Assembly (NCBI GenBank): GCA_037176885.1
Contig: JAWWNJ010000034.1
Location: 744,001 to 808,000 of the forward strand
Direction of reading: 5' to 3'
Origin: Favolaschia claudopus
Taxonomy: Eukaryota > Basidiomycota > Agaricomycetes > Agaricales > Mycenaceae
DNA: 64,000 nucleotides
Shown here: positions 31,797-43,429 of the stretch, piece after piece
Position numbering within the stretch: position 1 is the stretch's first letter
How the letters are laid out: the number at the start of each line of letters is the position of its first letter
Notes under the pieces: generated by a model
The model's database searches: none
Told to the model about the DNA's origin: nothing
Seen by the model: only the letters and a program-made list of their open reading frames with translations
Program-made: the position numbers and the translations under genes

Positions 31797-33457
31797 ATGA
31801 ACTGTAACCCGCCAACGTCGTCGCAAAAACATAGCTTACCGCCAGGGGACACGCCCATGGTACCCAGTACGATATCCCGAGACATACTGGACACCAACGA
31901 CCCTCCAACGGAGCATAATATCCCCGCTCTTCGAGAATTCATTGTCCAAGGAAGCGCACATCGCGCATTTTTGAATGCCGTGATATATCTTGGGCTGGTG
32001 AAGACAGATTTGGAACTGGACAAGCTTATCGAGGAATGCGATGCTCTTGAGCTCGAAATACGAAAACATAGAGGAGCTATTTCGCCGCTTCGTCGCGTTC
32101 CAACAGAGGTCCTGTCCCTCATCTTTGAATTTGTGGTTCATCCCGGCGAGCCACCGTACACTACGTGGGGCCGATTTTCATGCTTCATCACTGTTCGCTC
32201 GGTGCCCTGGGCTCTGAGCGCTGTGTGCGTCCGCTGGCACGACATTGCATTGTCACAGCCGAACTTATGGACGTTCATTGGGATAGAATATCTCGGAAAT
32301 TCGCCGTCAAGCGGGATTTTAACGATTTTGAAAGCGCATCTTAGTCGCTCTCAACAGAGGCCATTGAGGATCGTCTATGAGCCTCGCTGTCTTGGCGACG
32401 AACTCACGGACACCCAAACCAAGATTTTCAAGCTCCTGGCTCGACACGGTGACCGCTGGGAGTATGCATCTCTCTCCGGCCCCTCTTGGATGTATAGAAA
32501 ATTAGGAAAGAAGAGGTTACGATTTCCTTTTCTGCGCACATTGGACATCACTGTCGGACGAGACAAATACACAATCGAAGCCGACATCGGCGAAGTTTTC
32601 GCCCTTTGCCCTGGCTTGGAAGAAGTATATGTCAACGTCAATGGATGGGAGACTGTGGCGGTTGAATTATCTTTGAACGCAGCGAATCTCCGCCGATATG
32701 TCTCCTCGAATGACTGGTGGAACCACCAGGAAATTTTGACCTCGGCAAACAACCTCGTAGAGTGCGTACTACTCATCGCCGTTGAAGATCAGGACCTTCC
32801 TCCCGCGAGTACAGATAAAATTCTGCTCCCAAACCTCTGCCGTCTCTGCGTAGACCGTGCTGAACTGCTCGAATACTTGGAGACGCCGATCTTGGAAGAA
32901 TTGTATTGTCGCGACCACAAGTCGGCCCTGTACGCCAATTTGCCAAGGCTACGTGGGCTGCAAAAGCTATACGTTGGCGCACCCGAGGCCACTATAGACT
33001 TGCTCTCCTTCCTTGACGCGACGCAGGCGATTCCCTGTCTGTGTGCCTTTCTCCCCTTGTCTTGGGTTCCTACCCTGCTTGAACGCCTCGAATCATCGGC
33101 GAAGAATACCCGAAATTCTGCGGTTGTACTACGCAGCCTTGCGCTTGGTCTCGGCTCTTTCAAAGTAAGGACGCTGGACTGCCCGTCGACCAGGATCAGC
33201 TCTTGCGTGCGGTAGAGACTCAGTGGTGCCACGGCCATGGGCAGCTACGTTCCTTTCGGTTATACGCATCAGACTTTGTGCCTACATTCAGCGTCCTTGC
33301 GCGGATAGAGGCGCTTCGCATGGAAGGCATGAACTTTGTGCTAGAAAAAGAATCATACTCTCTTTATCGTGGAATGGTTCCTAGGCATATGAGAATTTTG
33401 GAAGGCAATCCATACCCTTTGTGTCAGGAACCGGCTTCATGCGTTATTTTGGATTGA
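31797..33457 (+). pseudogene. F-box protein C (left arm), frameshifted near the 3' end
   Basis: Open frame from the ATG at 31797 (MNCNPPTSSQKHSLPPGDTP), with STISRDILDTNDPPTEHN, a coiled coil, F-box (ISPLRRVPTEVLSLIFEFVV, VCVRWHDIALSQPNLWTFI) and leucine-rich region. It then hits a stop at 33215 after LGSFKVRTLDCPSTR. The paralogues continue here with the motif (I/V)D(E/Q)DQLL.A(I/V)E(A/T)QW. That motif is present in another frame (LPVDQDQLLRAVETQW) and continues open to 33457 (GMNFVLEKESYSLYRGMVP). The reading must shift by one base near 33165. Either the product is truncated by about 90 residues or the gene is dead. Confidence 0.7.
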
Positions 33458-33740
33458 GGGTTGCTTTCGGAGTTTCCACGACGGGAGAGTACGTCGCAGG
33501 TGCGAGGAGGGTTTGTTGTAGTGCCTGCAGCCTGAGGAGAGTACTTGCGTGCTCGAATAAGTACGGTAGCATAAACATTGTGGGATGAGAAGTTGCTAGA
33601 GCGCATAGAATAAAAGATGAAAGTACAGTCCGTAGCCCATCCTAACAATTGAGCATGTCTAGAGGTTTTTTTTCTTGATCAATATTTCTTTTAATCATAG
33701 TCGGCTTTATTCGGCGGTTGTGTAGTACATAACCAATGCA

Positions 33741-35537
33741 TTGCCAAACTCTTCGGAGTCTTCGTCCACCACGAGTCCAAACCACCAGATAGCCAAAAGC
33801 CCGCATCTTCACGCAGAGCCCGCATTTTCACCAGGCGAGACGCCTATGGAGTCCAGTGCGATATCAAAGCATATCCTTGACACCAACGACCCACCGGCCG
33901 AGCATAATCTTCCCGCTCTTCGAGAATTTGTCACCCAAGCAAGTGCGCGTCGGACTTCTTTAGATGCAAAAATATTGGCCTTAAAGGCCGAACTCGACGA
34001 CCTTGTCAAACAGGGTGATACTTCCGGTGCAGAGGTAGGAAATCAGGCAACGCCGCCGGCCTTTTCGCCCCTTCGCACTGTCGGTGTCGAGTCATCGTCG
34101 TTGAAAGCAAAGCTGGACGCGCTGCTCAATGAGCGCAGAACTCTTGACATCCAGATAGGCAAGCACCTGGGAGCCCTCTCGCCACTTCGTCGTGTTCCGA
34201 CAGAGATTCTGTCCCTCATTTTCGAGTCTGCAGTTGATCCTGGGGAACGTCCAGGTGCCCCGTGGGGCGAAATTCTCATGAATATGGTGCCTTGGGATCT
34301 GAGTAATGTATGCGTGCGTTGGCGCCGCATTGCATTGTCTCAGCCAAATCTCTGGACCTTCATCGGATTGACCTCTCATACCCGACCTCCGTCCAGCGCG
34401 ACCCTCAGGATCGTGGAAGCGCAATTGACGCGGTCTCAACAGATGCCACTCAGAATCCATTTCAATCCTTTCCGTGAAGACCGTCTCACAGCTGCTGAGC
34501 GGAAGGTTTTCCGGCTCCTTTCCCGTCACTGTGAACGCTGGCAAGACGTGGATTTGTACGGTCCTGCTTCTATGTATCACAGTTTAGAAGATCAAGGGTC
34601 GCAATTCCCACTTCTGCGCAAATTGAAAATCGTCGTCGGGGTCAGGGACGGCCTGGCCGATGAAATCGGTGACCTCTTTGCCCATTGCCCCAAATTGGAC
34701 GAGGTGTCTATGAACTTGCAAGAACACGAATATGAAATCGCCGCATGCTTAGACACCACGAATCTTCGCCGCTACTTCGCCCATAACAGTTTGCAGAACC
34801 ACGCCAATATCTTGTGCTCCGCAAATAATGTCGTGGACTGCCTCATTCAGCTGACTTGGGGTACAGATATTTTTGTCACGAAAATTCGGCTTCCAAACTT
34901 GTGCCGCCTGGCCATAGAGGATGCGGAACTGCTCGATGTCCTTGATGTGCCAGCCCTCCAAGAATTGTATTGCTCGCATCACACCCCGCAGCTGCATGCT
35001 CGCCTGCAAAACCTGCGTGGCCTACAAAAGCTGTATGTTGGCAAACCCCAGTCTCACATTATCGTCGATTTCTCCTCCTTCTTAAATGTGACTCAGGCAA
35101 TACCTTGCCTCTGCGCATACATTCCGCTAGCTTGTGCTTCTGCACTGTTCGAGTTCCTTAAATCATCGACCACCTTTCAAGCGAGCCATCACGGTGCACC
35201 TTCTTCTCCGGCTTTGCGGAGCCTTGTCCTCTTCCTCGGACCTTTCGATTACGACGGAATCCCTATCGACGAAGACCAACTGCTGTGTGCAATAGAAGCA
35301 CAGTGGCACCACAGACGATTGCATGCTTTCCACATGTACGCCGCCAAATTCATTCCCACATCCGCTATACTTGGGCGAATTGATGCGCTTCGCGGCGAGG
35401 GCATGGACGTTCAGCTGGAAAGAGACTCAGAGCATCTCTATGCTAAGGTGGTGCCCAGCGATTTTGCCATCCACCAATGCTCTCCCCTCGGAGTCCCTAT
35501 TTTGTGTCTATCGGACTCGGAGGAAGGGGAAACATAG
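33741..35537 (+). CDS. F-box protein D (left arm)
   Basis: Single exon, 598 codons from 33741; a later in-frame ATG (MESSAISKHILDTNDPP) is a possible start. It has two coiled-coil blocks (ASARRTSLDAKILALKAELD and LKAKLDALLNERRTLDIQIG), longer than in A or B. The F-box follows (LSPLRRVPTEILSLIFESAV, VCVRWRRIALSQPNLWTFI), then leucine-rich repeats and the conserved end IDEDQLLCAIEAQWHHRRLH. It ends LSDSEEGET. The right-arm gene at 41672-43429 is its partner over most of the length but not at the N-terminus. Confidence 0.85.
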   Translation: MPNSSESSSTTSPNHQIAKSPHLHAEPAFSPGETPMESSAISKHILDTNDPPAEHNLPALREFVTQASARRTSLDAKILALKAELDDLVKQGDTSGAEVGNQATPPAFSPLRTVGVESSSLKAKLDALLNERRTLDIQIGKHLGALSPLRRVPTEILSLIFESAVDPGERPGAPWGEILMNMVPWDLSNVCVRWRRIALSQPNLWTFIGLTSHTRPPSSATLRIVEAQLTRSQQMPLRIHFNPFREDRLTAAERKVFRLLSRHCERWQDVDLYGPASMYHSLEDQGSQFPLLRKLKIVVGVRDGLADEIGDLFAHCPKLDEVSMNLQEHEYEIAACLDTTNLRRYFAHNSLQNHANILCSANNVVDCLIQLTWGTDIFVTKIRLPNLCRLAIEDAELLDVLDVPALQELYCSHHTPQLHARLQNLRGLQKLYVGKPQSHIIVDFSSFLNVTQAIPCLCAYIPLACASALFEFLKSSTTFQASHHGAPSSPALRSLVLFLGPFDYDGIPIDEDQLLCAIEAQWHHRRLHAFHMYAAKFIPTSAILGRIDALRGEGMDVQLERDSEHLYAKVVPSDFAIHQCSPLGVPILCLSDSEEGET

Positions 35538-36160
35538 ATCGAGTTATGAAGCTCAAGGATCATCTTGCCTGGGTTCACACACAGAGAAGGAACATATACA
35601 CTCATCACTGCGCATGAACGTCGTGGATATTTTGTTTATTGAGCCAGGTACGAGCTAGAAACAATAAAGTGCCTGTCTAGAGAGACTAGATATTTTGGAT
35701 CTCGTATGTCGGTCGAGAGTTGCCAGTCTCATATAGATTCAGAATGATGATAGATGAAACCTCAGTCCTTAGAACAGTGTGCGTAAATAGCATCACAAAA
35801 ACAAAAGAATTAGCCGACTCTTAGAGCGCGGGTCATACGACTAAATGGATGGGCTCCTGGCGAGAGCCTTAGATACGCCCTTCGTTTGAGCATACTCGAA
35901 AAACTACTCGCAGCTCGGGTACGTGCCACGAGGGAGGCTATCAGGGAAGGCCATTGCCTGCCGTTTCTCCTCTTCCAACAACGCGTAAACTAATGTCTTC
36001 GATCTCCCGCTACCCAGCAATCGGTGCCTTGAAGGAGGAGAGAATACACTGGCTTTATCGACCTTCGGGTAACTTGTAGCGTTGCGGTCAGGATGCAAAC
36101 GATTCAGTGACACGGGGCTCAAGTGGTTTTTGTGGGCGAGGTTGCATCGAAAATATCACA
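35538..36160 (-). pseudogene. Truncated left-arm copy of the 204-codon gene
   Basis: On the minus strand, VYALLEEEKRQAMAF and LPRGTYPSCE match the last exon of the right-arm gene at 40675-41458, and the flanks match as well. The left copy goes directly from the block matching right-arm 40609-40632 to the middle of the last exon. About 650 bp holding the first exons is thus missing, and a stop follows TYPSCE. Confidence 0.6.
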
Positions 36161-37507
36161 AATTGATTCCGTTTATATACCCAGCTGATGGTCCGTACTT
36201 GAGCCTACTTAGTCGTGTCAGGCACAGGAAGGGCAGAGGGAATAGATGAATTGGTTCCACGATATCCCTCCAAGAGATACAGTCTTGTCAATATAGTCGA
36301 AGTTAAGATTGAGGAAGATACGACGTTGCGTCGACAGCCTCCCTGAATCGCGTTTCGGTTCGTCTAAACAAGTGCGCGGAGCATGTGTGCCTTACATGAT
36401 GTAGGACATCGTACCGCTCGAAACCAGGAAGCGCTCGAAGGCATCGGGGCGCGACGACGCGAATGCGAATGCACTGCCAGTTTGTCAGGATACGGAAGGT
36501 CATACCTCGCTAGCAAGGCAGGGCGTACGGTGGATGTCATTGGCGTGTCTCGAGCTGACGGCTAGGTAAGCAGGTTTCGTGCTGGGCCGCGGGCGACACA
36601 TAGCAGGCGTGCTCCAATGCTGCGCCATGACCGATAGCAGTGTTTCCAGCACGTTCACGCGCATTTGCGTATGGGGCAGGTACAGGGTTCGCAAGAGGAG
36701 GGCCAGCGACTGATTTGGCAAGTGGAGGGGAAAGGAAAGTAAGAGAGACACATAAGGGTGAAGGACGAGACGTGCCTGAGCCATCTCATGCGCGTACACC
36801 GTGTTTGGGGAGCGAAGTGAGCGGATTTGATGTACGCACTGTACAATAGAATCTTCGGGACCGGAGCGTTAGATTGTCAACGGAACAGCGAGGAAGACCC
36901 GCCACCATCATCATCCTTCGTGTGCTCAGTAAGCGAGGTAAGATGCCGCTCATGAATTTGTGTGCCCCTCACCAGAGCCAGTGACCTCGTCGGCAAAGGC
37001 TGTAGATGAAGCCGTGCGCATGAGTCTGATTTTGGACGAGAGGAACGTCAGAAGAAGCACAGACGCAGCCGTCTACCGCTCTCATCAGCGAACGCACGAA
37101 GAAGGACCGAAGCGAGATACGCACAAGACGCACAACCCGTACAATGCAGAAACGAAAGACGTCAAAAGTATCGGCATATCCCCAGACATCCGCTTGGTTC
37201 TCGTCAACTTGGCTGCCGTCGCAGGCGCACGCTTTCTGGCCGAGAGGAGTGCATGCATGTATACCGCAGATAATTCAGAATCGCTCGGGCTCTCTTCCAT
37301 TGCGAGAGCGGCCGGGCGCGGGTAAAGGGTCTCACAAAAAGCGCTGTTGGCCCGCAAAGCGTGCTTAGGGCAGCGTTCGTTGGTGAGGTCGAGGAGATGG
37401 TGATGAGCAGCTCGCGGACGACGTTGCTGTGTCTTGAATGAGCACTTGACGATTATCCTGGGTAATTGAGGTTGCCGTACCTATAGTCTGAATGCTCGTT
37501 CCAGCAA
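36161..37507. other. Left arm, decayed non-coding stretch
   Basis: Parts pair with the right arm (for example 37.20-37.33 with 39.83-39.97 kb). Short peptide-like pieces exist but no frame survives. Confidence 0.4.
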
Positions 37508-38471
37508 TCATTCCAGAACCTCATTCACTTTGCAGAGGATGAACCCACTCTCCGCGTCGGAGAGGAGCTTTGTAGTTGACGCTAGTTTCGTTGGTTGACG
37601 AGCCAATGCCGCATGAGTTGTTTGGAGGAGTCGCAAGACCAGAACGAGCACGCGGTGAGTCCGCCTTTGTATGGTGTACGGTGGAGAGTTCGTTATCCGA
37701 TTCTTCCATAGGCTGATTCGCGTTGATCTTCGGAGAGGCAGCGATGATGTCGGACAGCAGTAGCCAGACTGGAGGTCTACCTGGTGCCTCCTTCGAGTTG
37801 GCGAAGAATGCGAGCAGGTGTACCTGCGCATGCATAAGCTGCGCAACTGCGGCTACATAAAGAGGATCGTATTAAGTAATGCGAGAGGGAAAAAGACAAA
37901 CGGAATACCGTACGTACGCGTACTGGTCAAAGCACCTGGACGGCTGGTTTTGCTTGACTCTTCTCAGACTCGCGCAAAACCCCCATATATTCTTCGAATG
38001 CGCCGCTTGCCAGTCCCTGCATATCCTCGTACTGCTGGTCATGCCCGGCGTATATTTCTTGACCAACATTTGAATATGACCAAAGCGATGCCTTCAGTTA
38101 CGCTGTCCGTCGGTTGGAAGATCTGCGCTGACTCTTAGCGGTTATCTTATCCATGGAGGGAAGCATACCTCAGCTTTATGACAGAAGTGTGGAAGAAGGA
38201 GATCCACACACTGGCGTTTTCAGCGAGTCATGCTTAAAGGAAGATTAGCTGGAGGTCAGAGATCAAGAGAACCAGGATAGTGAGTACCTTGATTGCAGGT
38301 GATTCAGCAGCCATTTTGTCGAGGAACATTGAGATCGAGGCGGGGTGGGCGCGGCGCAACATGTCCGAGTCCCGCAAATCGTCGGCGGCGATCCCGAAGG
38401 GATCGTTCGGTAGAGCTCGGAAAGTAACCGGGAAGCACACCATTGTACAGAGCCTCTGTCAACGTGTAGGG
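37508..38471 (-). pseudogene. Decayed multi-exon gene next to palindrome centre, left copy
   Basis: Minus-strand pieces look like exons of one former gene. They are MPYTLTEALYNGVLPGYF, then one frame over LPNDPFGIAADDLRDSDM and HPASISMFLDKMAAESPAIK. An intron-like stretch ending CTCCAG is followed by LIFL and a stop. Further down are YEDMQGLASGAFEEYMGVL and VAQLMHAQVHLLAFFANSKE. The right arm has matching pieces with different lesions (FLEKM, LILLKRDTLQTMARL, MRNLLKFFADLAES). The family is not recognised. Frames are broken in both copies. Confidence 0.45.
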
Positions 38472-38809
38472 CATCGTCGACGCGGGGTAGCGTGGTTGGC
38501 GCGTGGGCGGATAGTCGAAGATAGTCGATGGAGGAGGGCGGAACACTAATTTTATGTAATTTCAAAACAAAACAACACACAACAATTTCTAAACTCTCCA
38601 CGTCGATGCCTCAAATTGCACCTTTTGTTTCAATTGGTCGTGGCTCTCAATCCCGCGACCGCCCGTCTAGTATACGCGACGCAGCTCACGCATGTCATAT
38701 CACTCTGAGTCTGCACACCCATCAAGCCAGCCCACGCCGAAAACACATTGAACAGGGAGTACGTAGCACCGTGTCCGTATAGAGTCAATAAACTCGTTTT
38801 ATCACAAAA

Positions 38810-40620
38810 CTTCTGCGCGATTCGTTCGATGCGGGATCGCTACTGATGACTTGTGGGATATTCCACCCCGCCTTCGCCCCAATCGTTCCTCGAGAAAATG
38901 CTGCTGGGTCGCTTTCAATCGAGGTAAGTATTTACTCTTTCGATCATTGACCTCCAGCTGATCTTGCTCAAGCGTGACACGCTGCAAACGATGGCTAGGC
39001 TATAGATTTACTTTCTTGCACACTGCGGCCCGAAGCTTTGGAATGCCATACAGTATAGCTAAAGGTACATATACTTCCGCGAGGATATGCAGCGACCGCG
39101 CGAAGAGTGTGTTGGGATTCTGCGCAAGTTTGAGAAGAGTCAAGCGAAAAACCAGCGTTCATGGCCACTATGTGTACGTACGGTATTCCTTTGTTCTTTT
39201 TCCCTCTCGTATTGAATACGATAGAATATGATTCTCGTTGCGCAGCTTCGGTGGCGCGATCTACGCTTGCGCGCGCTATGCGTAACCTGCTCAAATTCTT
39301 TGCCGACCTTGCCGAATCAGCATCCAGTCTTGCTACTATTGTCCAATACAATCGCTGCTGCCCGGGACTCACTCAAGGCAATCTGCGAAAGCCTCCGACT
39401 GGCCTTTCGCACCGTCCTGGGGGTACACACTCGTTCCGATTTTGTGGCCGCTCCGACAACTCGTGCGTTGTTAGCTGGTCTAACGGGACTGGTGTCAGCT
39501 CTAAATCTCCTCTCCTCTCCGACGCGGAGAGTGGGTTTATCGTCTTCAAGGGGAGGTTTGCTGGACGAAGAGCATTCAGGCTATAGGTACGGCAAATTCA
39601 ATGACCCAGGTTGATTCGTCAAGTGCTCATTCGATTCGCAGGAACGTCGGAGTTCGCGAGCTGCTCATGACCATCTCCTCGACCTCACCAACGAGTGCTA
39701 CCCCTGCTAGTTTCCGGTCTACCCAAAGTTGCTCCTTACGGGGCACTTCGAACTCCCGGACTCGCTACCAACATGTTTTCTCAGGGCTCAGGACGCTATG
39801 CGGACCACCACCGCTCTTTGAAGTTTGAAAGTCTCGCAACAACCCTTTCCCCGCCCCTCGCCGCTTTCGCGGGTGGATGAAAGCCCGAGCAATTCTGAAA
39901 TATCTGCGGTATACCTGCTTGCACTCTTCTCTGTTGCAGAGCGTGCGCCTGCGACGGCAGCCACGCCGATATCGCGGGGGTCTGCCGATACTCTCGTTCC
40001 TACGCCGTGCGTCCGTGTCGCCTGCTGGGCCGGCGCTGAGTCGAAATCGTCAAGCCTGTCGTTCAGAGCTTCATAGTTGCGCATTTCGCTTTCGTTTTTT
40101 CTTCGTGCGTTCGCTGATGAGAGCGGTAGACGGCTACGTCTGTGCTTCTTCTGACGTTCCTCTCGTCCGAACTTATACTCAAGCGCACGACCTCATCCAC
40201 CGCTTATTCGACGCCTTCGCCGACGAGGGCATTGGCTCTGGTGTATCTCGGCCGTCGTGGAGGTGCGATTCGACATTGTGAAGTATGCGCATCGACTAGT
40301 AAATCGGGACGCATCTGGCTCTGAGGGGGCACAAAAGTTCGCGAATGGCGCCTTACATCGCTCAGTGAACGGCGCGAAGGATCATGGCGGTGGGTCTTCC
40401 TTGTTTGCCCCTTCCCCTGCTGAGGCCAAAGTAGTGACAGCGGATAACCAATTGGGCATATAAACAAGATCAATGTGTATTATTTTCGACGCAACCCCGC
40501 CTACAAAAGTGTGTCTCACTGGATCGTTTGCGTCCTGACCGAAACACCACAAGCTACCTGAGGTTCGATGAAGATGTCGTCTCCCCCAAGGCACCGATTG
40601 CTGAGTAAGGATGCGGGAGA
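38810..40620 (+). pseudogene. Decayed multi-exon gene next to palindrome centre, right copy
   Basis: Mirror of 37508-38471. FLEKM followed by a one-base loss relative to the left; LILLKRDTLQTMARL then a stop; after a splice-like CGCAG, ARAMRNLLKFFADLAES; and in another frame VLLLLSNTIAAARDSLKAI. These correspond to the left copy's FLDKM, LIFL, HAQVHLLAFFANSKE and VWLLLSDIIAA. No continuous reading can be built. Confidence 0.45.
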
Positions 40621-40674
40621 TCCAAGACATTAGGTTAGGGGCTTAGACCGATTATCTCCTCTCCGTTCCTGCCT

Positions 40675-41458
40675 ATGCGTCCCGCTGTCATGGACCTTGA
40701 AAGAGACTCGGTGCGTGGATCTTTAGAAGAAAATCTATAAAACCACTGACACATACTCGTCTAGGGTCGCCTTCTCTTTCAGTACCCCAAAAAACTATCT
40801 GCTGGGCTGCTCGAAATGAACGGGCTCTTGGGGGAGATGCTACAGCGTAATCATGAGCAGACTCAGCAGAGAGTTGTGATGGAGAAGGCTGTCGAGGTTA
40901 TGTGGCGGGAACAGCGTTTGCGGGACCTCGAGCGCTCGTATGCGAGAATCATGGCGTTTGAACTCCCTTCAAAAATACTCAAGGGTATATCTATCCGTGA
41001 TCATTCATTCTATTTTTGCGACGATCTGAAATGCAATTGACAGCACTCGACGATTATATGGTGTCGCGTATCCTGTCGCGGAAGCACCTCAACGACATGC
41101 ACGTTGTCAACGTCGACTCGTGTACGTCGTTACCTCGAGCTATGGTGCGACCCCTCGACTCACGTTAACCCTAACAGTCCGAATCCTCCGCGACATCATC
41201 TCGTCTCCACAAGTGACGCCGATCTCCCGCCGGCATGTTTTGGAAAAAGTTTGGATGAGCGACGAGGTTGTCCCGTACCATCAACTTTACGCGTTGTTGG
41301 AAGAGGAGAAACGGCAGGTGATGGCCTTCGCTGATAGGCACCCTGACGTCCCTCGTGGCACGTACCCGAGCTGCGAGCAGTTCTTCGAGTACGCTCAGAC
41401 GAAAGGCATATCTAAGGCTCTTGCCAGGAGCCTATCTTCAGCCAAACCCGCACTATGA
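40675..41458 (+). CDS. Hypothetical 204-residue protein, intact only in the right arm
   Basis: Exons 40675-40710, 40765-40984, 41044-41121 and 41178-41458; introns of 54, 59 and 56 nt all phase-correct with no stop, which is strong support. Residues 15-85 are helical and charged (GLLEMNGLLGEMLQRNHEQT, AVEVMWREQRLRDLERSYAR). They are followed by ALDDYMVSRILSRKHLNDMH, then FRILRDIISSPQVTPISRRH and LYALLEEEKRQVMAFADRHP. No domain is recognised; a predicted helical cytosolic or nuclear protein. In the left arm this gene is reduced to its last exon. Confidence 0.6.
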
Positions 41459-41671
41459 GAGGCGGCCAATTCTCTTGTTTTTGTGATGCTATTTACGCCC
41501 ACTGTGCTAAGGACTGTAGTTTCATGTATTATTCTGAATCTATATGAGACTGGCAACTCTCGACAGGCAACTCGAAAAATATCCACAACGTTCATGCGCA
41601 GTGATGAGTGTATATGTTCCTTCTCTGTGTGTGAAACCAACCAAGATGACCCTTGAGCTTTATAAGTCGAT

Positions 41672-43429
41672 CTACGTTTCCCCTTCCTCCGAGTCCGATA
41701 GACATAGAATAGGGATTCCGAGGGGAGAGCATCCTTGGATGGCAAAATCGCTGGGCATCACCTTAGCATAGAGATGCTCTGAGTCTGTTTCCAGCTGAAC
41801 GTCCATGCCCTCGCCGCGAAGCGCATCGATTCGCCCAAGTATAGCGGATGTGGGAACAAATTTGGCGGCGCACATGTGGAAAGTATGCAATCGTCTGTGG
41901 TGCCACTGTGCTTCTATTGCACAAAGCAATTGGTCTTCGTCAATAGGGAGTCCGTCGTAATCGAAAGGTCCGAGGAAGAGGACAAGGCTCCGCAAAGCCG
42001 TAGAAGGTGCACCGTGATGGCTCGCTTGAAAAGTGGTCGACGATTCAAGGAACTCAAACAACGTAGAAGAACAAGCTAGCGGAATGTATGCGCAGAGACA
42101 AGGTATTGCCTGAGCCGTATTTAGGAAGGAGGAGAAATCGATGATAACGTCAGAGTACTGGGGTTTACCAACATAGAGCTTTTGCAGGCCATGCAGGTTT
42201 TGCAGATGAGCATGCAGCTCTGGAATGTGAGACGAGCAATACAACTCCTGGAGGGCTGGCGCGTCGAGGAAATCGAGCGCTTCTGCATCATCTATGGCAA
42301 GGCGGCACAAGCTTGGAAGCTGGATTTTTGTGACAGGAGTATATATGCCCCCATGAAGCATCATAACGCAGTCCACGAGATTATTTGCGGAGCTCAGAAT
42401 ATTGACGTGGTTCTGCAAGCTGTTGTAGGCGAAGTATCGGCGAAGATTTGTGGCGTCTAAACATGCGGCGATTTCATATCCGCATTCTGTAACGTTCATA
42501 GACACCTCCTCCAGTTTAGGGCAATGCGCAAAGAGGTCACCGATTTCATCGTCCGGGCAGTCCTCGTTCTCGACCCCGACCTTGATTTCTAATTTGCGCA
42601 GAAGCGGGAATTGCGACCCTTGATCTTCTAAATCGTGATACATAGAAGGAGGGCCGGACAAATCCACATCTTGCCAGCGGTCACAGTGACGTGAAAGGAG
42701 CTGGAAAACCTTCCGCTCGGCAACTGTGAGGTAGCCGTCACGGAGAGGAGAGAAAATGATCCTCAATGGCATTCGTTGAGACCGCGTCAGTTGCGCTTTC
42801 ACGATCCTGAGGGTCGCGCTGGACGGAGGTCTGGTATAAGAGGTCAATCCGATGAAGGTCCAAAGATTTGGCTGAGACAATGCAATGCGGCGCCAACGCG
42901 CGCATACATCACTCAGATCCCAAGGCACCATATTCGTGAGGATTGTGCCCCACGGTGACCCTGGATGTTCCCCCGGCTGAACCGCAAACTCGAAAATGAG
43001 GGACAGAAGCTCTGTTGGAATGCAACGGAGTGGCGAGAGTGCTCCTAGGTGCTTGCTTATCTGGATGTCAAGAGTTCTGCTCTCATTGAGCAGCGCGTCC
43101 AGCTCTGTTTTCAACGGCGATGTCTCGACACCGACAGCGTGAAGGGGCGGAAAGACCGCTGCCTGATTTCCTACCTCTACACCAGAAGCCTGGGTATCAC
43201 CTTGTTTGACAAGGTCGTCGAGCTCAGCCTCCAGGACCAATATTTTTGCATCTAGAGATGTGCGACGCGCACTTGCTCGGGTGACGAATTCTCGAAGAGC
43301 GGGAAGATTATGCTCCGCTGGTGGGTCGTTGGTATCCAGAATGCTTCGAGAGATCGCACTGGGTACCATGGGCGTGTCCCCTGGCGGTAAGCTATGTTTT
43401 TGCGACGACGTTGGCGGGTTACAGTTCAT
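41672..43429 (-). CDS. F-box protein C/D fusion (right arm)
   Basis: Single exon, 585 codons, ATG at 43429. The first ~40 residues (MNCNPPTSSQKHSLPPGDTP, VPSAISRSILDTNDPPAEHN) and the upstream DNA match left-arm gene C. From RASARRTSLDAKILVLEAEL on it matches gene D throughout, including both coiled coils, the F-box (LSPLRCIPTELLSLIFEFAV), IDEDQLLCAIEAQWHHRRLH and the LSDSEEGET end. The right arm has only this one gene where the left has C and D in tandem. The frame is intact. Probable SCF substrate receptor under C's promoter. Confidence 0.82.
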   Translation of the reverse strand: MNCNPPTSSQKHSLPPGDTPMVPSAISRSILDTNDPPAEHNLPALREFVTRASARRTSLDAKILVLEAELDDLVKQGDTQASGVEVGNQAAVFPPLHAVGVETSPLKTELDALLNESRTLDIQISKHLGALSPLRCIPTELLSLIFEFAVQPGEHPGSPWGTILTNMVPWDLSDVCARWRRIALSQPNLWTFIGLTSYTRPPSSATLRIVKAQLTRSQRMPLRIIFSPLRDGYLTVAERKVFQLLSRHCDRWQDVDLSGPPSMYHDLEDQGSQFPLLRKLEIKVGVENEDCPDDEIGDLFAHCPKLEEVSMNVTECGYEIAACLDATNLRRYFAYNSLQNHVNILSSANNLVDCVMMLHGGIYTPVTKIQLPSLCRLAIDDAEALDFLDAPALQELYCSSHIPELHAHLQNLHGLQKLYVGKPQYSDVIIDFSSFLNTAQAIPCLCAYIPLACSSTLFEFLESSTTFQASHHGAPSTALRSLVLFLGPFDYDGLPIDEDQLLCAIEAQWHHRRLHTFHMCAAKFVPTSAILGRIDALRGEGMDVQLETDSEHLYAKVMPSDFAIQGCSPLGIPILCLSDSEEGET

